NCBI GenBank assembly: GCA_024742485.1
Contig: JANSYK010000003.1
Span: forward strand, 806,001 to 870,000
DNA from: Alphaproteobacteria bacterium
Lineage (GTDB): Bacteria; Pseudomonadota; Alphaproteobacteria; Rhizobiales; Rhizobiaceae
Reading direction: 5' to 3'
Length of the DNA stretch: 64,000 nt
Each line of letters opens with the position of its first letter. The first letter of the stretch is position 1. Below, in pieces: positions 1 to 9,377 of the stretch. A program made the translations under genes and the position numbers. The notes beneath the pieces were generated by a model. The model was given only the letters and a program-made list of their open reading frames with translations, did no database searches and had not been told where the DNA came from.

Positions 1-261
1 TCAAATGCAATTTTGGCCGATGAGGCAGGCAAGCTGAAAGCTGGTGCATTCATAAGTGATGGTGCCAAAACCGAGACTGCAGCAGCGGTACGGGCAATAA
101 CCACCTCATGCGGTATGAGCCCCGCACGGAAATTGAGCAGGACCGGGGCTTTCCGGTATATCTGGACCCAAGAGGCTTTATTCGCTGACGGGTATTTACA
201 TTGCGCTTTGCCGGCTACTCCTCCCATCCGGCTTCCAGGTATCCGAGGCGCGGCTCGGTGA
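1..261 (+). CDS. Possible 3' end of an upstream gene, perhaps a methyl-accepting chemotaxis protein (partial)
   Basis: One frame is open from the first base to a TGA at 259-261. Its first residues (SNAILADEAGKLK) resemble the end of an MCP cytoplasmic helix, where a motif like NxxLAxEAxxL is common. The remaining ~70 residues match nothing I know, and the frame runs 47 bases into the 3' end of the convergent SMP-30-like gene. It could be a real C-terminus extended past its usual stop, or chance. The upstream sequence needed to decide lies outside the window. Confidence 0.25.
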   Translation, partial: SNAILADEAGKLKAGAFISDGAKTETAAAVRAITTSCGMSPARKLSRTGAFRYIWTQEALFADGYLHCALPATPPIRLPGIRGAAR

Positions 262-1312
262 GGCTGGTGACCACCAGTTCGCCATTCGGTCCCGGCGTTG
301 CCCCGGTGGTCAGTGCGTAGAAACCTTGTGGCGCCTGGATTGTTTCAAGGATGGTTCCGTCGCCATCCAGGCGAACCACAAAGCCATAGCGCTGCGCCTT
401 TGGCCGAAGCGACGCTGGCAGCCGCTGAACGACCTTGCGCAAAAAAGGCTGTTCGGACAATGCATCCGCGAAGGCGGATCGCGGACTGACCAGACCAAGC
501 CAGTAGGATCCGTCTCCGATGCGATTCAGATTGTCGGGAAAGCCGGGGAGGTTTTGAATGATTGTCTCGACCCCGCCGGCCTTGTCACCCGCAAGCCAAT
601 ATTTCAGCACCGAATAGGTGCCTGTTTCACTGATCAGCAGAAAACTGTCGTCTTCAGCCAGTGCAACGCCGTTGGCAAAACTCAGCCCATCGATAACAAC
701 GTCTGTCTGGCCAGTTTTGGGATCGTATTTCAATACCCGGCCATTGGGTCCGTGTTCCATGAGATCAAGCAGGGAAGCTTCATAGGTCCCGCCGAACTCC
801 CGGGCACCGAATTTGGTGGACGCATCGGAAAAATAAACAAGACCGGAGCGGGTGATGTCCAGATCATTGGCATAGCGAATGGGTGAACCATCCGCCGTCC
901 GGTCCGACAACAAGACTGTCTTGCCATCCTGCTCGACGGCCATCAGGCCGCGAAAGGCATCAGAAACATAAAGGCGTCCGTCTGAACCGAACTCCATGCC
1001 CAGCGGGCGTCCGTCGGTACGGGCAAATTCCTCGGTTTTCCCGGACTCCAGATCCACCCTGACAATGGTGCCATCATGTGTCGAAACATAGAGAAGCCCA
1101 TCCGGGCCCAGGGTTGCATCTTCCGGTCCGGTGTGACCGTCAAGGTCAATCAGTTTGGGTGTGGCCAACCGTTCATTCGGGGCGAATGTATCGACATACC
1201 CCTTGTTTGTCGGTGCATCCCAGGCAACCGGCTCGATCGGCACCGGCCAAAACAGCAGATAGGCGGCCAAGACCAGAAACAACGTCAACGCAGTGCCAAA
1301 GAGAAATTTCAT
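215..1312 (-). CDS. SMP-30/gluconolactonase-like, APMAP/strictosidine-synthase family protein
   Basis: A 365-residue protein beginning with a hydrophobic segment (about residues 3-22, followed by FWPVPIEP) that looks like a signal anchor, with the rest outside the cytoplasm. The body has the repeating pattern of a six-bladed beta-propeller: GPEDATLGPDGLLYVST, DGRPLGMEFGSDGRLYVSD, YANDLDITRSGLVYFSD, LSFANGVALAEDDSFLLISE and PGFPDNLNRIGDGSYWLGL. These NG and DN blade motifs are typical of the APMAP/strictosidine synthase-like branch, whose members are lactonases or esterases of uncertain substrate. I chose the ATG at 1312; the frame extends further upstream, but that extension lacks protein-like character. 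It is probably a single-gene unit; the specific reaction is unknown. Confidence 0.7.
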   Translation of the reverse strand: MKFLFGTALTLFLVLAAYLLFWPVPIEPVAWDAPTNKGYVDTFAPNERLATPKLIDLDGHTGPEDATLGPDGLLYVSTHDGTIVRVDLESGKTEEFARTDGRPLGMEFGSDGRLYVSDAFRGLMAVEQDGKTVLLSDRTADGSPIRYANDLDITRSGLVYFSDASTKFGAREFGGTYEASLLDLMEHGPNGRVLKYDPKTGQTDVVIDGLSFANGVALAEDDSFLLISETGTYSVLKYWLAGDKAGGVETIIQNLPGFPDNLNRIGDGSYWLGLVSPRSAFADALSEQPFLRKVVQRLPASLRPKAQRYGFVVRLDGDGTILETIQAPQGFYALTTGATPGPNGELVVTSLTEPRLGYLEAGWEE

Positions 1313-1529
1313 GATGGTCCCAACCCGGTTGACGGCAGATGCCGCAGAGCCGATCCTACCGGGGCAACCGTCAGCACAACAATCCCGGATGCCATGAAAT
1401 GCCGGGATAACCGCTGGTTGTGAGGACGAACTGACATTTAGGGCATGCCGCTGCCACAGCGACGCCAAAAACGATCTGCCGCGTGGTCTTAAATCAGACT
1501 GACCAGGGGTGAAAACACCTGCTCGTCCC

Positions 1530-2660
1530 TCACAGGATGAGTTCAAACTCCACTCGTCCGAAGGTCAGTCCGTTGATTTGAAGTTCGACTGCATGGGTTC
1601 CACCATAATAGGTGCGGGTCGTTATCGGCTTGAATGGGTGAGTCTTTTCGATGAAGGCGTCACCGCGCCCCGCCAGATTGACGGTCTTCCATTTGAAGAC
1701 CTTCGGTGATGTTTCTCCGTTGGCCTTGCGGTGGTGCATGACATAGTCAATCACCAGGTCCTGTGTATCATCCGTTTCCGAGTGCAATCGGGCCGATATC
1801 TGCAGGTTCTGACCAAAACGGACAGTGTTTTTGCCAAGCGACAGCGAAACAAGCGATACCTGTGGTTCGGCGTATCCGAATGCTCTTAGTGTCTCTTGAT
1901 GTCCCTGTTTGATCAGAGTGCGGCAGGCATGTCTCAGGAGCTTCTTGCGCTGGCTGCCCGGATTGCCGCTCAACCATTTTTTGGCAATGTCGGATATCAG
2001 ATCCGGATGATCTTTTGCGATGTCGTTCAGATTGTTGGCGACCGATCGCCGGACATATTCTTCCGTGTCATCCTTAAGGCGCTCCAGCACGGGCAAGATC
2101 GGGGAGGGGTCTGCGACGAATTTCGGAAGTCGCATACCCCAAGGCAGTCTGGGACGGCTGCCCTCCGAAGCAAGTCGCCGCACATGATAGCTCACATCGC
2201 GGGCCCAGTCCTCAACATGACGCATGGCACGATCCGGGTCGGCGTCAAGAAATGGCCGAACCGCAAATTCAGAGCTGGAGCGTTTGGTCATCGCCTTGAG
2301 CACATCCATGCTGAAATCGAAATGGTCAAGACCATGTCTGGCAACATAGTCAGCCATCGGCATGACCGCCCAGCCGCGAATGCCCTCTTTGTCCATTGTC
2401 TGCCCCGACAGATCAACACCGTCTTCCGGATGCAGCGCGGCAACCATCAGTTCGGCAGCAGCGGTGAATTTGCCGGGCAGTGTGTCTTCCAGTGCCGCCA
2501 GGATGTGGTTTGACCGTTGCTTGAGCTCCAGCGTCTCAAGACCTGTGGTGGCCTGCTTGATGAAGGCGCCGCTGTCGAAGTGACGGTCGCAGCGGGCAAG
2601 ATGTTCCCCCATCTGCGCAATCATGATCGGGTTAAAGAAATTCTTGAACGGTTCCGGCAC
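1530..2660 (-). CDS. DNA alkylation repair protein, HEAT-like repeat (AlkC/AlkD-like)
   Basis: The protein has 376 residues starting at GTG 2660, with GGAGG six bases upstream. It is mostly alpha-helical. The segment DDTEEYVRRSVANNLNDIAK, followed by HPDLISDIAKKWL, is the hallmark of AlkC/AlkD-family HEAT-like repeats, in which the helical solenoid wraps around DNA carrying N3- or N7-alkylated bases. The last ~100 residues (from about residue 270) turn beta-rich and resemble an Ig-like C-terminal module found in some longer AlkC relatives. By family, it is a glycosylase excising alkylated purines in the cytoplasm. A second alkylation-repair gene (Tag family) lies about 24 kb away in the same window. 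Confidence 0.75.
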   Translation of the reverse strand: MPEPFKNFFNPIMIAQMGEHLARCDRHFDSGAFIKQATTGLETLELKQRSNHILAALEDTLPGKFTAAAELMVAALHPEDGVDLSGQTMDKEGIRGWAVMPMADYVARHGLDHFDFSMDVLKAMTKRSSSEFAVRPFLDADPDRAMRHVEDWARDVSYHVRRLASEGSRPRLPWGMRLPKFVADPSPILPVLERLKDDTEEYVRRSVANNLNDIAKDHPDLISDIAKKWLSGNPGSQRKKLLRHACRTLIKQGHQETLRAFGYAEPQVSLVSLSLGKNTVRFGQNLQISARLHSETDDTQDLVIDYVMHHRKANGETSPKVFKWKTVNLAGRGDAFIEKTHPFKPITTRTYYGGTHAVELQINGLTFGRVEFELIL

Positions 2661-2707
2661 CGGGTTCCTCCTGTCGTATGGGTCACATCAAGACATACAG
2701 CACACCA

Positions 2708-2731
2708 CTCCTGACAACAGCTTGTCAGGAG
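2708..2731. other. Perfect 10-bp hairpin (4-nt loop) upstream of the DNA alkylation repair gene
   Basis: The arms CTCCTGACAA (2708-2717) and TTGTCAGGAG (2722-2731) pair perfectly around a CAGC loop. The element sits 48 bases upstream of the AlkC/AlkD-like start and downstream of the chemoreceptor terminator. There is no adjoining T-run on the minus strand, so a leader structure or operator fits better than a terminator. Confidence 0.5.
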
Positions 2732-2768
2732 AAACGGATGCACACGGTGCCGGACCGGGATATCAACA

Positions 2769-2794
2769 CAAAAATGGGGGCCTTTGGCCCCCAT
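2769..2794 (-). terminator. Rho-independent terminator of the NIT chemoreceptor gene
   Basis: On the minus strand the arms ATGGGGGCC and GGCCCCCAT (2774-2782 and 2786-2794) pair perfectly around a 3-nt loop and are followed by TTTTTGTG. The element lies 28 bases past the chemoreceptor stop codon. Confidence 0.85.
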
Positions 2795-2821
2795 CCGGTT
2801 TGCTCAAAGCCCAGGTTGCGA

Positions 2822-5026
2822 TCAGGCGATCATCCGCTCCCGACCCTCATCGGCATGCCATGATACCGTGGCGGCAGCGGACTGCCCTCCGGCGTTGAAC
2901 CGGGCCGACAATTGCTTGAGGGTGGACGCCTCGCTGCTCAGATTGTGGCTTGCAGCGTTGGTTTCTTCGACCATCGCCGCATTTTGCTGGGTCATTTGGT
3001 CCATCTGGTTGACCGCCGTGTTGATTTCGGTGATGCCAACAGATTGTTCCCGTGAGTTGGTCACAAGTGTATCGATATCCTTGTTGATTGCGAGCATCTG
3101 CTCGGCAATCTTGCGCAGGGACTCTCCGGTTTGCGTCACCTGGCGGACACCGGTTTCAACATCTTCGGACGATGTGGTCACCAGCGTCGTGATATCGCGC
3201 GCCGCACCGGCTGAACGTTGGGCCAGCTCGCGCACTTCCTGTGCGACTACGGCGAACCCTTTTCCAGCCTCCCCGGCACGGGCAGCCTCAACGCCGGCAT
3301 TCAGCGCCAGAAGATTGGTCTGGAACGCGATTTCATCAATCATGCCGATTATGCTGCCGATCTCCTTGGATGAACTTTCGATCTTTTCCATTGCCCCAAT
3401 GGCGCTCTGGACGATGTCAGACGACCGTTGCGTTACCTCATTGGTTTCGGTGACCCTTTTGCCGGCTTCCGCAGCCCGTTCCGCACCACTCTTGACCGTC
3501 GCGGTGATCTGGTCCAGAGCCGCAGCCGTTTGTTCCAGCGATGCAGCCTGTTGTTCCGTGCGCTGCGACATGTCGTTGACGGATGTCAGCAATTCTGCAG
3601 ACTTGGCTTGAATGATATCGGAGCTGTCATCGACGGATTTGAGTGCCGTATCCAGGGTTTCCACAGCCGCATTGAAATCTACACGTATCCTGTCCAGATC
3701 GTCGACAAAGGCCTCTTCGATCCGATAGGCGACATTGCCATTGGCCAACTCTCCCAGGCCGGTTGCCAGTTGATTGATGGCAGCGTTCAGATTGGCTTCT
3801 TCATCAGCTTTCTGCCGCTCCCGCTCCCGCCGTTCCTGCTCACTGAGCGTCCGGTCTTCCGCCGCTTGCTCTTCAACATTGATCTTCTCGATCGCGCCGT
3901 CCTTGAGCGTCTGAACCGCACGAGCCATCTCGCTGAGTTCATCGCGCCCATCCGCCCCGGTAACCTGCATCTCCAAGTCGCCTTCGGCGATCCCGCGGAC
4001 GACGTTCGTTAATGATGCCAGCGGCCTTGTGACACTTCTTGTCATGACAAACGCGAGCAACACAGCAAGGATCAGCGCCACGGCATTCACGCCGGCCAGC
4101 GTCCAGACCTCACGCCCGCCACTGGCCGATATGCCCTTGGCCTGCTTGGTGATATGACTGGCGACCGTCTTTTCGATTTCAAAAAGGGCGGCGATGCGTG
4201 CACTTGCAACCGAAAACCATTCCTGTGGAGAGATCTGCGATAAATCGGCGCCGGGTTTGCCAATGGCCGAGCGGATTTTCTCGATGTCGGTAATGGCCTC
4301 TGTTTCCAGCATTGCCTGATATTCTGCGCGATCAGCCGGAGGCTCATTTTGCAGGAAGATCTTGATGATCTGGGTTTGGACGGCCGCAAACGCCTGGATC
4401 CGTTTCAACTCTTCCGTCGTCACTGCCCCGCGGGCCAGGGTTCCTGCCACGAAACCACGCTCGAGTCCGGCATTTTCCTTGGCTTCTCCGAGATCCACCA
4501 TGCCCACCGTTTCGACGGCTATCTTGCCGACGGGTATCTCCGCGGAAACCAGATGACCGAATTCTAGACCGCTCTTTATGACCGCCGTGTAGCGTCCCAT
4601 CGCTTCAGAGAGGGAAAGATCGCGGTTGTCGATGACAGAACGCTCGGCCAGAAGCGTCGCGGTGTTCACTTTGAATTCTTCCAGGGCGGCCGCCATTCTT
4701 GCATTTCCGACTGATGAGAGGCGCTCTTCGACCTGATGAAAGGCATTCAGTTTTGCGTCGCTGTTCTGTCTGGCATCGACCAGTGCTGCCTGAGGCTGAT
4801 TCCCATTTCCGCCCAGATAGATGGCGGTTTGACCGCGCTCTGTCTGCAGATCGTCGATCAATGCACTGACATCTGTCACGGTCTGAACCATGGTGACCGC
4901 ATGGTTCATGGACTGCACGCTATTCCACGTTCGTGTGATGAGAATCCCCGAGATCGCAATAAGAACAATCATGGGTACGGCGATCGCAACGGCCAGCCGT
5001 TTCGACACAGAAAGATTGGAAAGCAT
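2822..5026 (-). CDS. Methyl-accepting chemotaxis protein with NIT (nitrate/nitrite-sensing) domain
   Basis: A 734-residue inner-membrane chemoreceptor. TM1 is at about residues 10-30 ([20 protein letters not shown]). A periplasmic NIT domain follows (about 45-300), with the family pattern [17 protein letters not shown] near its start and a second helical half with [15 protein letters not shown]2 is at about 308-328, then HAMP ([23 protein letters not shown]). The cytoplasmic MCP hairpin carries the conserved tip [21 protein letters not shown] and flanking methylation helices. NIT domains sense nitrate or nitrite in characterised members. The protein lacks a C-terminal CheR/CheB-binding pentapeptide. 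Start ATG 5026 follows GAGGGG. It is transcribed alone and ends in a strong terminator; no che genes are nearby, so it must feed a distant array. Confidence 0.9.
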   Translation of the reverse strand: MLSNLSVSKRLAVAIAVPMIVLIAISGILITRTWNSVQSMNHAVTMVQTVTDVSALIDDLQTERGQTAIYLGGNGNQPQAALVDARQNSDAKLNAFHQVEERLSSVGNARMAAALEEFKVNTATLLAERSVIDNRDLSLSEAMGRYTAVIKSGLEFGHLVSAEIPVGKIAVETVGMVDLGEAKENAGLERGFVAGTLARGAVTTEELKRIQAFAAVQTQIIKIFLQNEPPADRAEYQAMLETEAITDIEKIRSAIGKPGADLSQISPQEWFSVASARIAALFEIEKTVASHITKQAKGISASGGREVWTLAGVNAVALILAVLLAFVMTRSVTRPLASLTNVVRGIAEGDLEMQVTGADGRDELSEMARAVQTLKDGAIEKINVEEQAAEDRTLSEQERRERERQKADEEANLNAAINQLATGLGELANGNVAYRIEEAFVDDLDRIRVDFNAAVETLDTALKSVDDSSDIIQAKSAELLTSVNDMSQRTEQQAASLEQTAAALDQITATVKSGAERAAEAGKRVTETNEVTQRSSDIVQSAIGAMEKIESSSKEIGSIIGMIDEIAFQTNLLALNAGVEAARAGEAGKGFAVVAQEVRELAQRSAGAARDITTLVTTSSEDVETGVRQVTQTGESLRKIAEQMLAINKDIDTLVTNSREQSVGITEINTAVNQMDQMTQQNAAMVEETNAASHNLSSEASTLKQLSARFNAGGQSAAATVSWHADEGRERMIA

Positions 5027-5235
5027 GGTTTACCCCTCGAATTCCACGCATTACGGATTCGATACAATATGGGGTATTCGTTTAACGTCGAGTTAACCGT
5101 AACCTATTGAATCAACGAAAAAAAATCAACCAATCGGAGTGGCTGAGTTTTGTTTCGCCCATAGATTTCAGGTGCCAATAGTGGCATTTCCGTGCCGAAT
5201 TCAACGGACGACCCGCGATGGTCATGCAGTTCCAA

Positions 5236-5943
5236 TCAGCGCAAGGCGACGGACAACGCCATTTCGACCATCGTGTCCAACGATGATTGGCGGTCATCCG
5301 AACCGATTTCCTGGCCGGTCATCAGACAATCCGAAACGGTGCAAATCGCAAGGGCGCGAGCATTGAACCGGGCCGCCAGCGTATATAATGCCGACGCTTC
5401 CATTTCGACCGCCAACACCCCGTGTTGCGCCAATGTCGAATAGTTTTCAGCCGGGTTGTCGACATAAAACGTGTCGGAGGAAACGAGGCCGCCCACATGA
5501 TGCTGAAGCATCTGTGCTTCTGCATATTTGACGGCTGAGCGCAGCAATTCGAAGTCAGCGGCCGGCGCATAGGTATAGGGTGAAAAGGGGGCGTTGTTGA
5601 TCGAACTGTCGGTGGAAGCGGATATTCCCAAAACGATGTCGCGCACCTTGATACTGGTCGTCAACCCACCACAGGTTCCAACGCGAATGAGTTTCCTGAC
5701 GCCATATGTCTCGAGCAATTCATGCACATAAATCGCCGTGGAAGGTTGACCCATGCCAGTGGCTTGCACACTCACGGGATTGCCGTGCCAGGTGCCGGTA
5801 TATCCCAGGCAGTTTCGCACACCGTTTACCTGTTTCGCATCGTCCAGAAATGTCTCGGCAATCCATTTGGCCCGTAGCGGATCCCCCGGCAGCAAAACCG
5901 CTTCGGCGTAATCGCCTTTTTTTGCCTCATTATGTGGTGTCAT
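5236..5943 (-). CDS. deoD: Purine-nucleoside phosphorylase DeoD-type
   Basis: A 235-residue cytoplasmic enzyme that phosphorolyses purine (deoxy)ribonucleosides to base and pentose-1-phosphate for salvage. It aligns by eye along its length with E. coli DeoD: GDYAEAVLLPGDPLRAKWIAE at the N-terminus (phosphate-binding loop and its arginine), then GMGQPSTAIYVHEL, VGTCGGL, VEMEASALYTLAA (nucleoside-binding glutamates) and CTVSDCLMTG (catalytic Asp). The ATG at 5943 gives the usual length; a TTG four codons upstream is also in frame. It is not clustered with other nucleoside genes. Confidence 0.92.
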   Translation of the reverse strand: MTPHNEAKKGDYAEAVLLPGDPLRAKWIAETFLDDAKQVNGVRNCLGYTGTWHGNPVSVQATGMGQPSTAIYVHELLETYGVRKLIRVGTCGGLTTSIKVRDIVLGISASTDSSINNAPFSPYTYAPAADFELLRSAVKYAEAQMLQHHVGGLVSSDTFYVDNPAENYSTLAQHGVLAVEMEASALYTLAARFNARALAICTVSDCLMTGQEIGSDDRQSSLDTMVEMALSVALR

Positions 5944-6131
5944 CTTGTGTCCCAACCATTTCCCCAGAGATGACTATAGCCCGCCGGTTCGCTTCACCCA
6001 ATATTGTGCTGGCAAATTTTATTGACTGAATTCACAACTCCGGACTGTATGATCCAGGATTGACGCAGTTGTCTTATGTTTCGAGCGGCAAACAATACTC
6101 GGATATTCTAGATCGGCTTTTGCGCTGTGCG

Positions 6132-6965
6132 TCACTGTGGGTTGTCCGGAATCAAGCCTCCGATGCTCTCCGTAACCAGTTCGGCGGCTTGCCGCACCAA
6201 TATGCCGTATTCGTTCAGCACCCGGTGAGGGATGCGCACGGTCGGTCCCGATACCGATATTCCGGCAACAGCCTCGCCATAGGAATTGTAAATCGGAGCC
6301 GCAACGCAACGCATTCCCAATGTGCGTTCTTCATTGTCGACAGCCCATCCACGGGCTCTGGTCCTGTCCAGTTCCTGGCGAAGCGCCTGCGGCTCACAGA
6401 TCGTGTTCTCCGTGTAGGCCGCCAGCCCCTTGTCGCGCATCCAATTGTCGAGACTGGCGGCATCCAGTTCGGCAAGCAGTGCCTTGCCGATGCCCGAGGC
6501 GTGCATATGGGCACGGGTTCCGGGGCGATGGAAGGCGCGGATCGGTTCATGGGTCTCGACTTGGGAGACGAAAACAACGTCACCATCGGCTGCAATCGCC
6601 ATGTTGGCAGTTTCACCGGTCTGTGCCATGAGATCGTGCAGCACCGGGCGGCCGGCATCGACCACCTTGATACGCCTGGCAAAGGATCCGCCGATGCGGA
6701 ATGCCTCAATGCCAATGCTCCATTGTTGGCTGTCAGCGCGAAACTCCAGATAACCGAAATTTTGAAGCGTTACCGCCAGCCGATGGACCGTTGAAGCCGA
6801 CATGCCGGCTCTGTGCGAAAGATCCGTAAGGCTGAGGCTGTCCGCTTCCGCGACGATCCCCATCAACAACAGGGCCCGTTCCAGTGCCTTGACGTTGGCA
6901 ACCGGCTTGTTTGTCGCCCGGCCGCGTGGTCTTCCGCGCCTGCGCGGTGTGTTTTGTTCATCCAT
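6132..6965 (-). CDS. bhcR: IclR-family regulator of the beta-hydroxyaspartate cycle (BhcR)
   Basis: A 277-residue regulator from ATG 6965. It has an N-terminal winged helix (about residues 25-90, VKALERALLLMG and LSHRAGMSASTVHRLAVTL) and a C-terminal effector domain with the IclR patterns ASGIGKALLAEL and GMRCVAAPIYNSYGEAVAGISVSG. It begins with a basic tail (RRRGRPRGR). It is divergent from bhcABCD across 194 bases, the arrangement described for BhcR, which responds to glyoxylate and controls the bhc operon in Paracoccus. The function rests on family plus conserved neighbourhood. A strong inverted repeat in the intergenic region (7076-7097) is its candidate operator. Confidence 0.85.
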   Translation of the reverse strand: MDEQNTPRRRGRPRGRATNKPVANVKALERALLLMGIVAEADSLSLTDLSHRAGMSASTVHRLAVTLQNFGYLEFRADSQQWSIGIEAFRIGGSFARRIKVVDAGRPVLHDLMAQTGETANMAIAADGDVVFVSQVETHEPIRAFHRPGTRAHMHASGIGKALLAELDAASLDNWMRDKGLAAYTENTICEPQALRQELDRTRARGWAVDNEERTLGMRCVAAPIYNSYGEAVAGISVSGPTVRIPHRVLNEYGILVRQAAELVTESIGGLIPDNPQ

Positions 6966-7075
6966 GAGACAATGATTATCGCTTTCACAAAAGTGCTGCA
7001 ACACTTAGAAATTTTTTTTGAAAATCCAAATGAAATACAAATTATAAATATAAAACAGATGATTATATTAAAAAA

Positions 7076-7097
7076 CGAAAAATGAAATAATTTTTCG
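7076..7097. promoter_or_regulatory. Candidate BhcR operator (8-bp inverted repeat) in the bhcR-bhcA intergenic region
   Basis: CGAAAAAT (7076-7083) and ATTTTTCG (7090-7097) are perfect inverted repeats with a 6-base spacer. They lie in a very AT-rich stretch between the divergent starts, 63 bases upstream of the bhcA ATG. Arm and spacer dimensions fit a dimeric winged-helix regulator. The assignment to BhcR is inference from location. Confidence 0.5.
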
Positions 7098-7159
7098 GAA
7101 AAATTGCGTATTGGCGATTGTCGCGGCATTTTACGGGCACTGAACATTGAGGAAGTGTC

Positions 7160-8359
7160 ATGAGCGACCAAAACCCGGTTTTCATTCCCGGCCCGACCAA
7201 CATTCCGGAAAAGCTGCGGCGCGCATTCGATGTGCCGACCATCGATCACCGGTCAGGCGCATTTGGTGAAATGTTCAAACCGATTTTTCCGGGACTGAAA
7301 TCGATCCTCAAAACCACGGCTGGTGAGGTTGTTCTTTTCCCGGCCAGCGGCACCGGCGGTTGGGAAGCTGCGATCACCAATGTGCTGTCTCCCGGGGATA
7401 CGGTTCTGGCGGCACGCTACGGTATGTTTTCCCACCGATGGATCGATCTGTGCCAGCGCCATGGGCTCAATGTCCAAATCATCGAGGAAGAATGGGGGAA
7501 CGGGGCACCGGCCGACCGGATCGAGGAGGCCCTGGCATCCGATGCCCAGCACGGGATCAAGGCGGTCCTGGTCTGCCACAATGAGACTGCGACGGGCGTG
7601 CGCAGCGATATTGCGGCTGTCAGGTCAGCGCTGAATGCCGCCCGCCACCCGGCTTTGCTGTTTGTCGACGGGGTCAGTTCGATTGCATCCATGGATTTCC
7701 GCATGGATGAATGGGGTGTCGATCTCGCGGTGACCGGGTCTCAAAAAGGTTTCATGCTTCCAGCCGGAGGCGCAATCGTCGGTATCAGCCCAAGGGCCCT
7801 CAGTGCCATGGAAACAGCCCGATGCACGCGTTGTTACTTCGATTTCCGCGACATGCTTGCCGCCAATCCCGATGGTGGATATCCCTATACGCCGCCGCTT
7901 AACATCATCGCCGGATTGAATGTTTCCCTGCAGATGCTGCAGGACGAGGGATTGCCGAATGTTTTCGCCAGGCATCACAGGATTGCCGAAGGGGTGCGGC
8001 GGGCGGCCGCGGCCTGGGGTTTGAAACTGTGCGCATCCAGCCCCCGGCTATACTCCGAAACGGTTTCGGCGCTGCGCGTTCCGGCCGGTTTTGACAGTTC
8101 CAAGGTCGTTTCTCACGCGGCGGACAAATATGGCGTCGCATTTGGCGTCGGTCTTGGCGACGTCGCCGGAAAGGTCTTCAGGATCGGCCACCTCGGATCC
8201 ATGACGGACGTCATGGCGCTCTCCGGTATCGCCACCGCGGAAATGGTCATGGCCGATCTGGACTACCCGATCACGATTGGGTCCGGCGTTGCTGCTGCGC
8301 AGGAATATTACCGCAACAGCTGCAATGCTTCTAAGGTGGGAACACAGCGGGCCGCCTGA
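7160..8359 (+). CDS. bhcA: Aspartate-glyoxylate aminotransferase (class V), BhcA
   Basis: A 399-residue PLP enzyme of the class V (serine-glyoxylate aminotransferase-like) fold. N-terminal FIPGPTNIPEKLRRAFDVPT matches the substrate-binding start of this family; FPASGTGGWEAAITN binds cofactor phosphate; VDGVSSIASMDFRMDEWGVD precedes TGSQKGFMLP, where Lys196 is the Schiff-base lysine. In the beta-hydroxyaspartate cycle it transaminates glyoxylate to glycine using aspartate, giving oxaloacetate as net product. SD GAGGAAG precedes the ATG. It is first in an operon with bhcB (13-base gap), bhcC and bhcD. Standing alone it could be read as serine-glyoxylate aminotransferase; the four-gene context fixes the assignment. 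Confidence 0.93.
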   Translation: MSDQNPVFIPGPTNIPEKLRRAFDVPTIDHRSGAFGEMFKPIFPGLKSILKTTAGEVVLFPASGTGGWEAAITNVLSPGDTVLAARYGMFSHRWIDLCQRHGLNVQIIEEEWGNGAPADRIEEALASDAQHGIKAVLVCHNETATGVRSDIAAVRSALNAARHPALLFVDGVSSIASMDFRMDEWGVDLAVTGSQKGFMLPAGGAIVGISPRALSAMETARCTRCYFDFRDMLAANPDGGYPYTPPLNIIAGLNVSLQMLQDEGLPNVFARHHRIAEGVRRAAAAWGLKLCASSPRLYSETVSALRVPAGFDSSKVVSHAADKYGVAFGVGLGDVAGKVFRIGHLGSMTDVMALSGIATAEMVMADLDYPITIGSGVAAAQEYYRNSCNASKVGTQRAA

Positions 8360-8372
8360 GAGGAGCATGACG

Positions 8373-9329
8373 ATGTACATACCGACTTTTGATGATGTCC
8401 GGGACGCCCATGAGCGTGTCAAACCCTGGATCCACCGGACACCCGTTCTGACCAGCACCTATTTTGATACACAGACTGGTGCCGAGTTGTTCTTCAAATG
8501 CGAGAACTTCCAGAAGGCGGGAGCGTTCAAGGTCCGCGGAGCGTCAAACGCGGTTTTCGGACTGAGCAAGGACAAGGCAAAATACGGGGTTGCCAGCCAT
8601 TCCTCCGGCAATCACGCGCTCTCATTGTCTTATGCGGCCGGCCGAAGGGGAATCCAGGCAACGGTGGTTATGCCGCGCACGGCGCCGGATGCCAAGAAGG
8701 ATGCGGTGCGCGGCTATGGTGGCATCGTGCTGGAATGCGAACCGTCCACAGCGGCCCGCGAGGCCATGCTCGAAGAAGTGGTCGATGAGACCGGCGCTGA
8801 CTTTGTGCACCCCTACAATGATCATCGTGTCATTGCCGGGCAGGGCACCTGTTCGCTGGAGCTGCATGAAGACGCCGGTCCGCTCGATGCCGTGGTGGCG
8901 CCGATTGGCGGTGGCGGGATGATCTCCGGAACCTGTCTGACCATGTCGAACCTTTCACCGCAGACCAAAATCTATGCTGCGGAGCCGAAAAACGCCGACG
9001 ATGTCTATCGGTCGGTCCGCGAAGGCAGGATCATCGAAGACGACGCACCGCAAACCATCGCTGATGGTCTGAAAGTGTCGATGAGACCCCGGACCTGGCA
9101 CTTTGTCTCCAAATATGTGGCCGACGTTTTGCTGGTTACGGAGGAAGAGATTGCCGAAGCGATGTATCTGGTCTGGCAACGCATGAAGATTGTGATCGAG
9201 CCGTCCAGCGCCGTGGCCATCGCGGCCATCTTGAAAAACCACGACCTTTTTGCCGGTAAGCGCGTTGGCGTGATTGTCACCGGCGGAAATGTTGATTTGG
9301 CCAAGCTGCCCTGGATGAAGGCCGCTTGA
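8373..9329 (+). CDS. bhcB: beta-Hydroxyaspartate dehydratase, BhcB (threonine/serine dehydratase family)
   Basis: A 318-residue fold-type II PLP enzyme. KAGAFKVRGA contains the cofactor lysine (Lys53), SSGNHALSLSYAAG the cofactor-binding Asn loop, PIGGGGMISG the glycine-rich phosphate loop, and VTGGNVDL the C-terminal end. It converts beta-hydroxyaspartate to iminosuccinate, which BhcD reduces. There are two close in-frame ATGs, 8367 and 8373. The SD AGGAG at 8361-8365 sits one base from the first and seven from the second, so 8373 is preferred. Without its neighbours it would be called threonine or serine dehydratase. Confidence 0.92.
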   Translation: MYIPTFDDVRDAHERVKPWIHRTPVLTSTYFDTQTGAELFFKCENFQKAGAFKVRGASNAVFGLSKDKAKYGVASHSSGNHALSLSYAAGRRGIQATVVMPRTAPDAKKDAVRGYGGIVLECEPSTAAREAMLEEVVDETGADFVHPYNDHRVIAGQGTCSLELHEDAGPLDAVVAPIGGGGMISGTCLTMSNLSPQTKIYAAEPKNADDVYRSVREGRIIEDDAPQTIADGLKVSMRPRTWHFVSKYVADVLLVTEEEIAEAMYLVWQRMKIVIEPSSAVAIAAILKNHDLFAGKRVGVIVTGGNVDLAKLPWMKAA

Positions 9330-9377
9330 TGCATTGGCCCTTGGGACTTGATGTCCCGAGACAGCAGGAGAAATGAC

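Noticed and set aside
115-155. AGCCCC...GGGGCTTT pair near the left edge as a terminator
   Set aside because: The loop is over 20 bases and the stem short; not a convincing Rho-independent terminator.
2784-3611. 275-residue plus-strand frame antisense to the chemoreceptor
   Set aside because: Ser/Ala-rich antisense of the repetitive MCP coiled coil, without a ribosome site.
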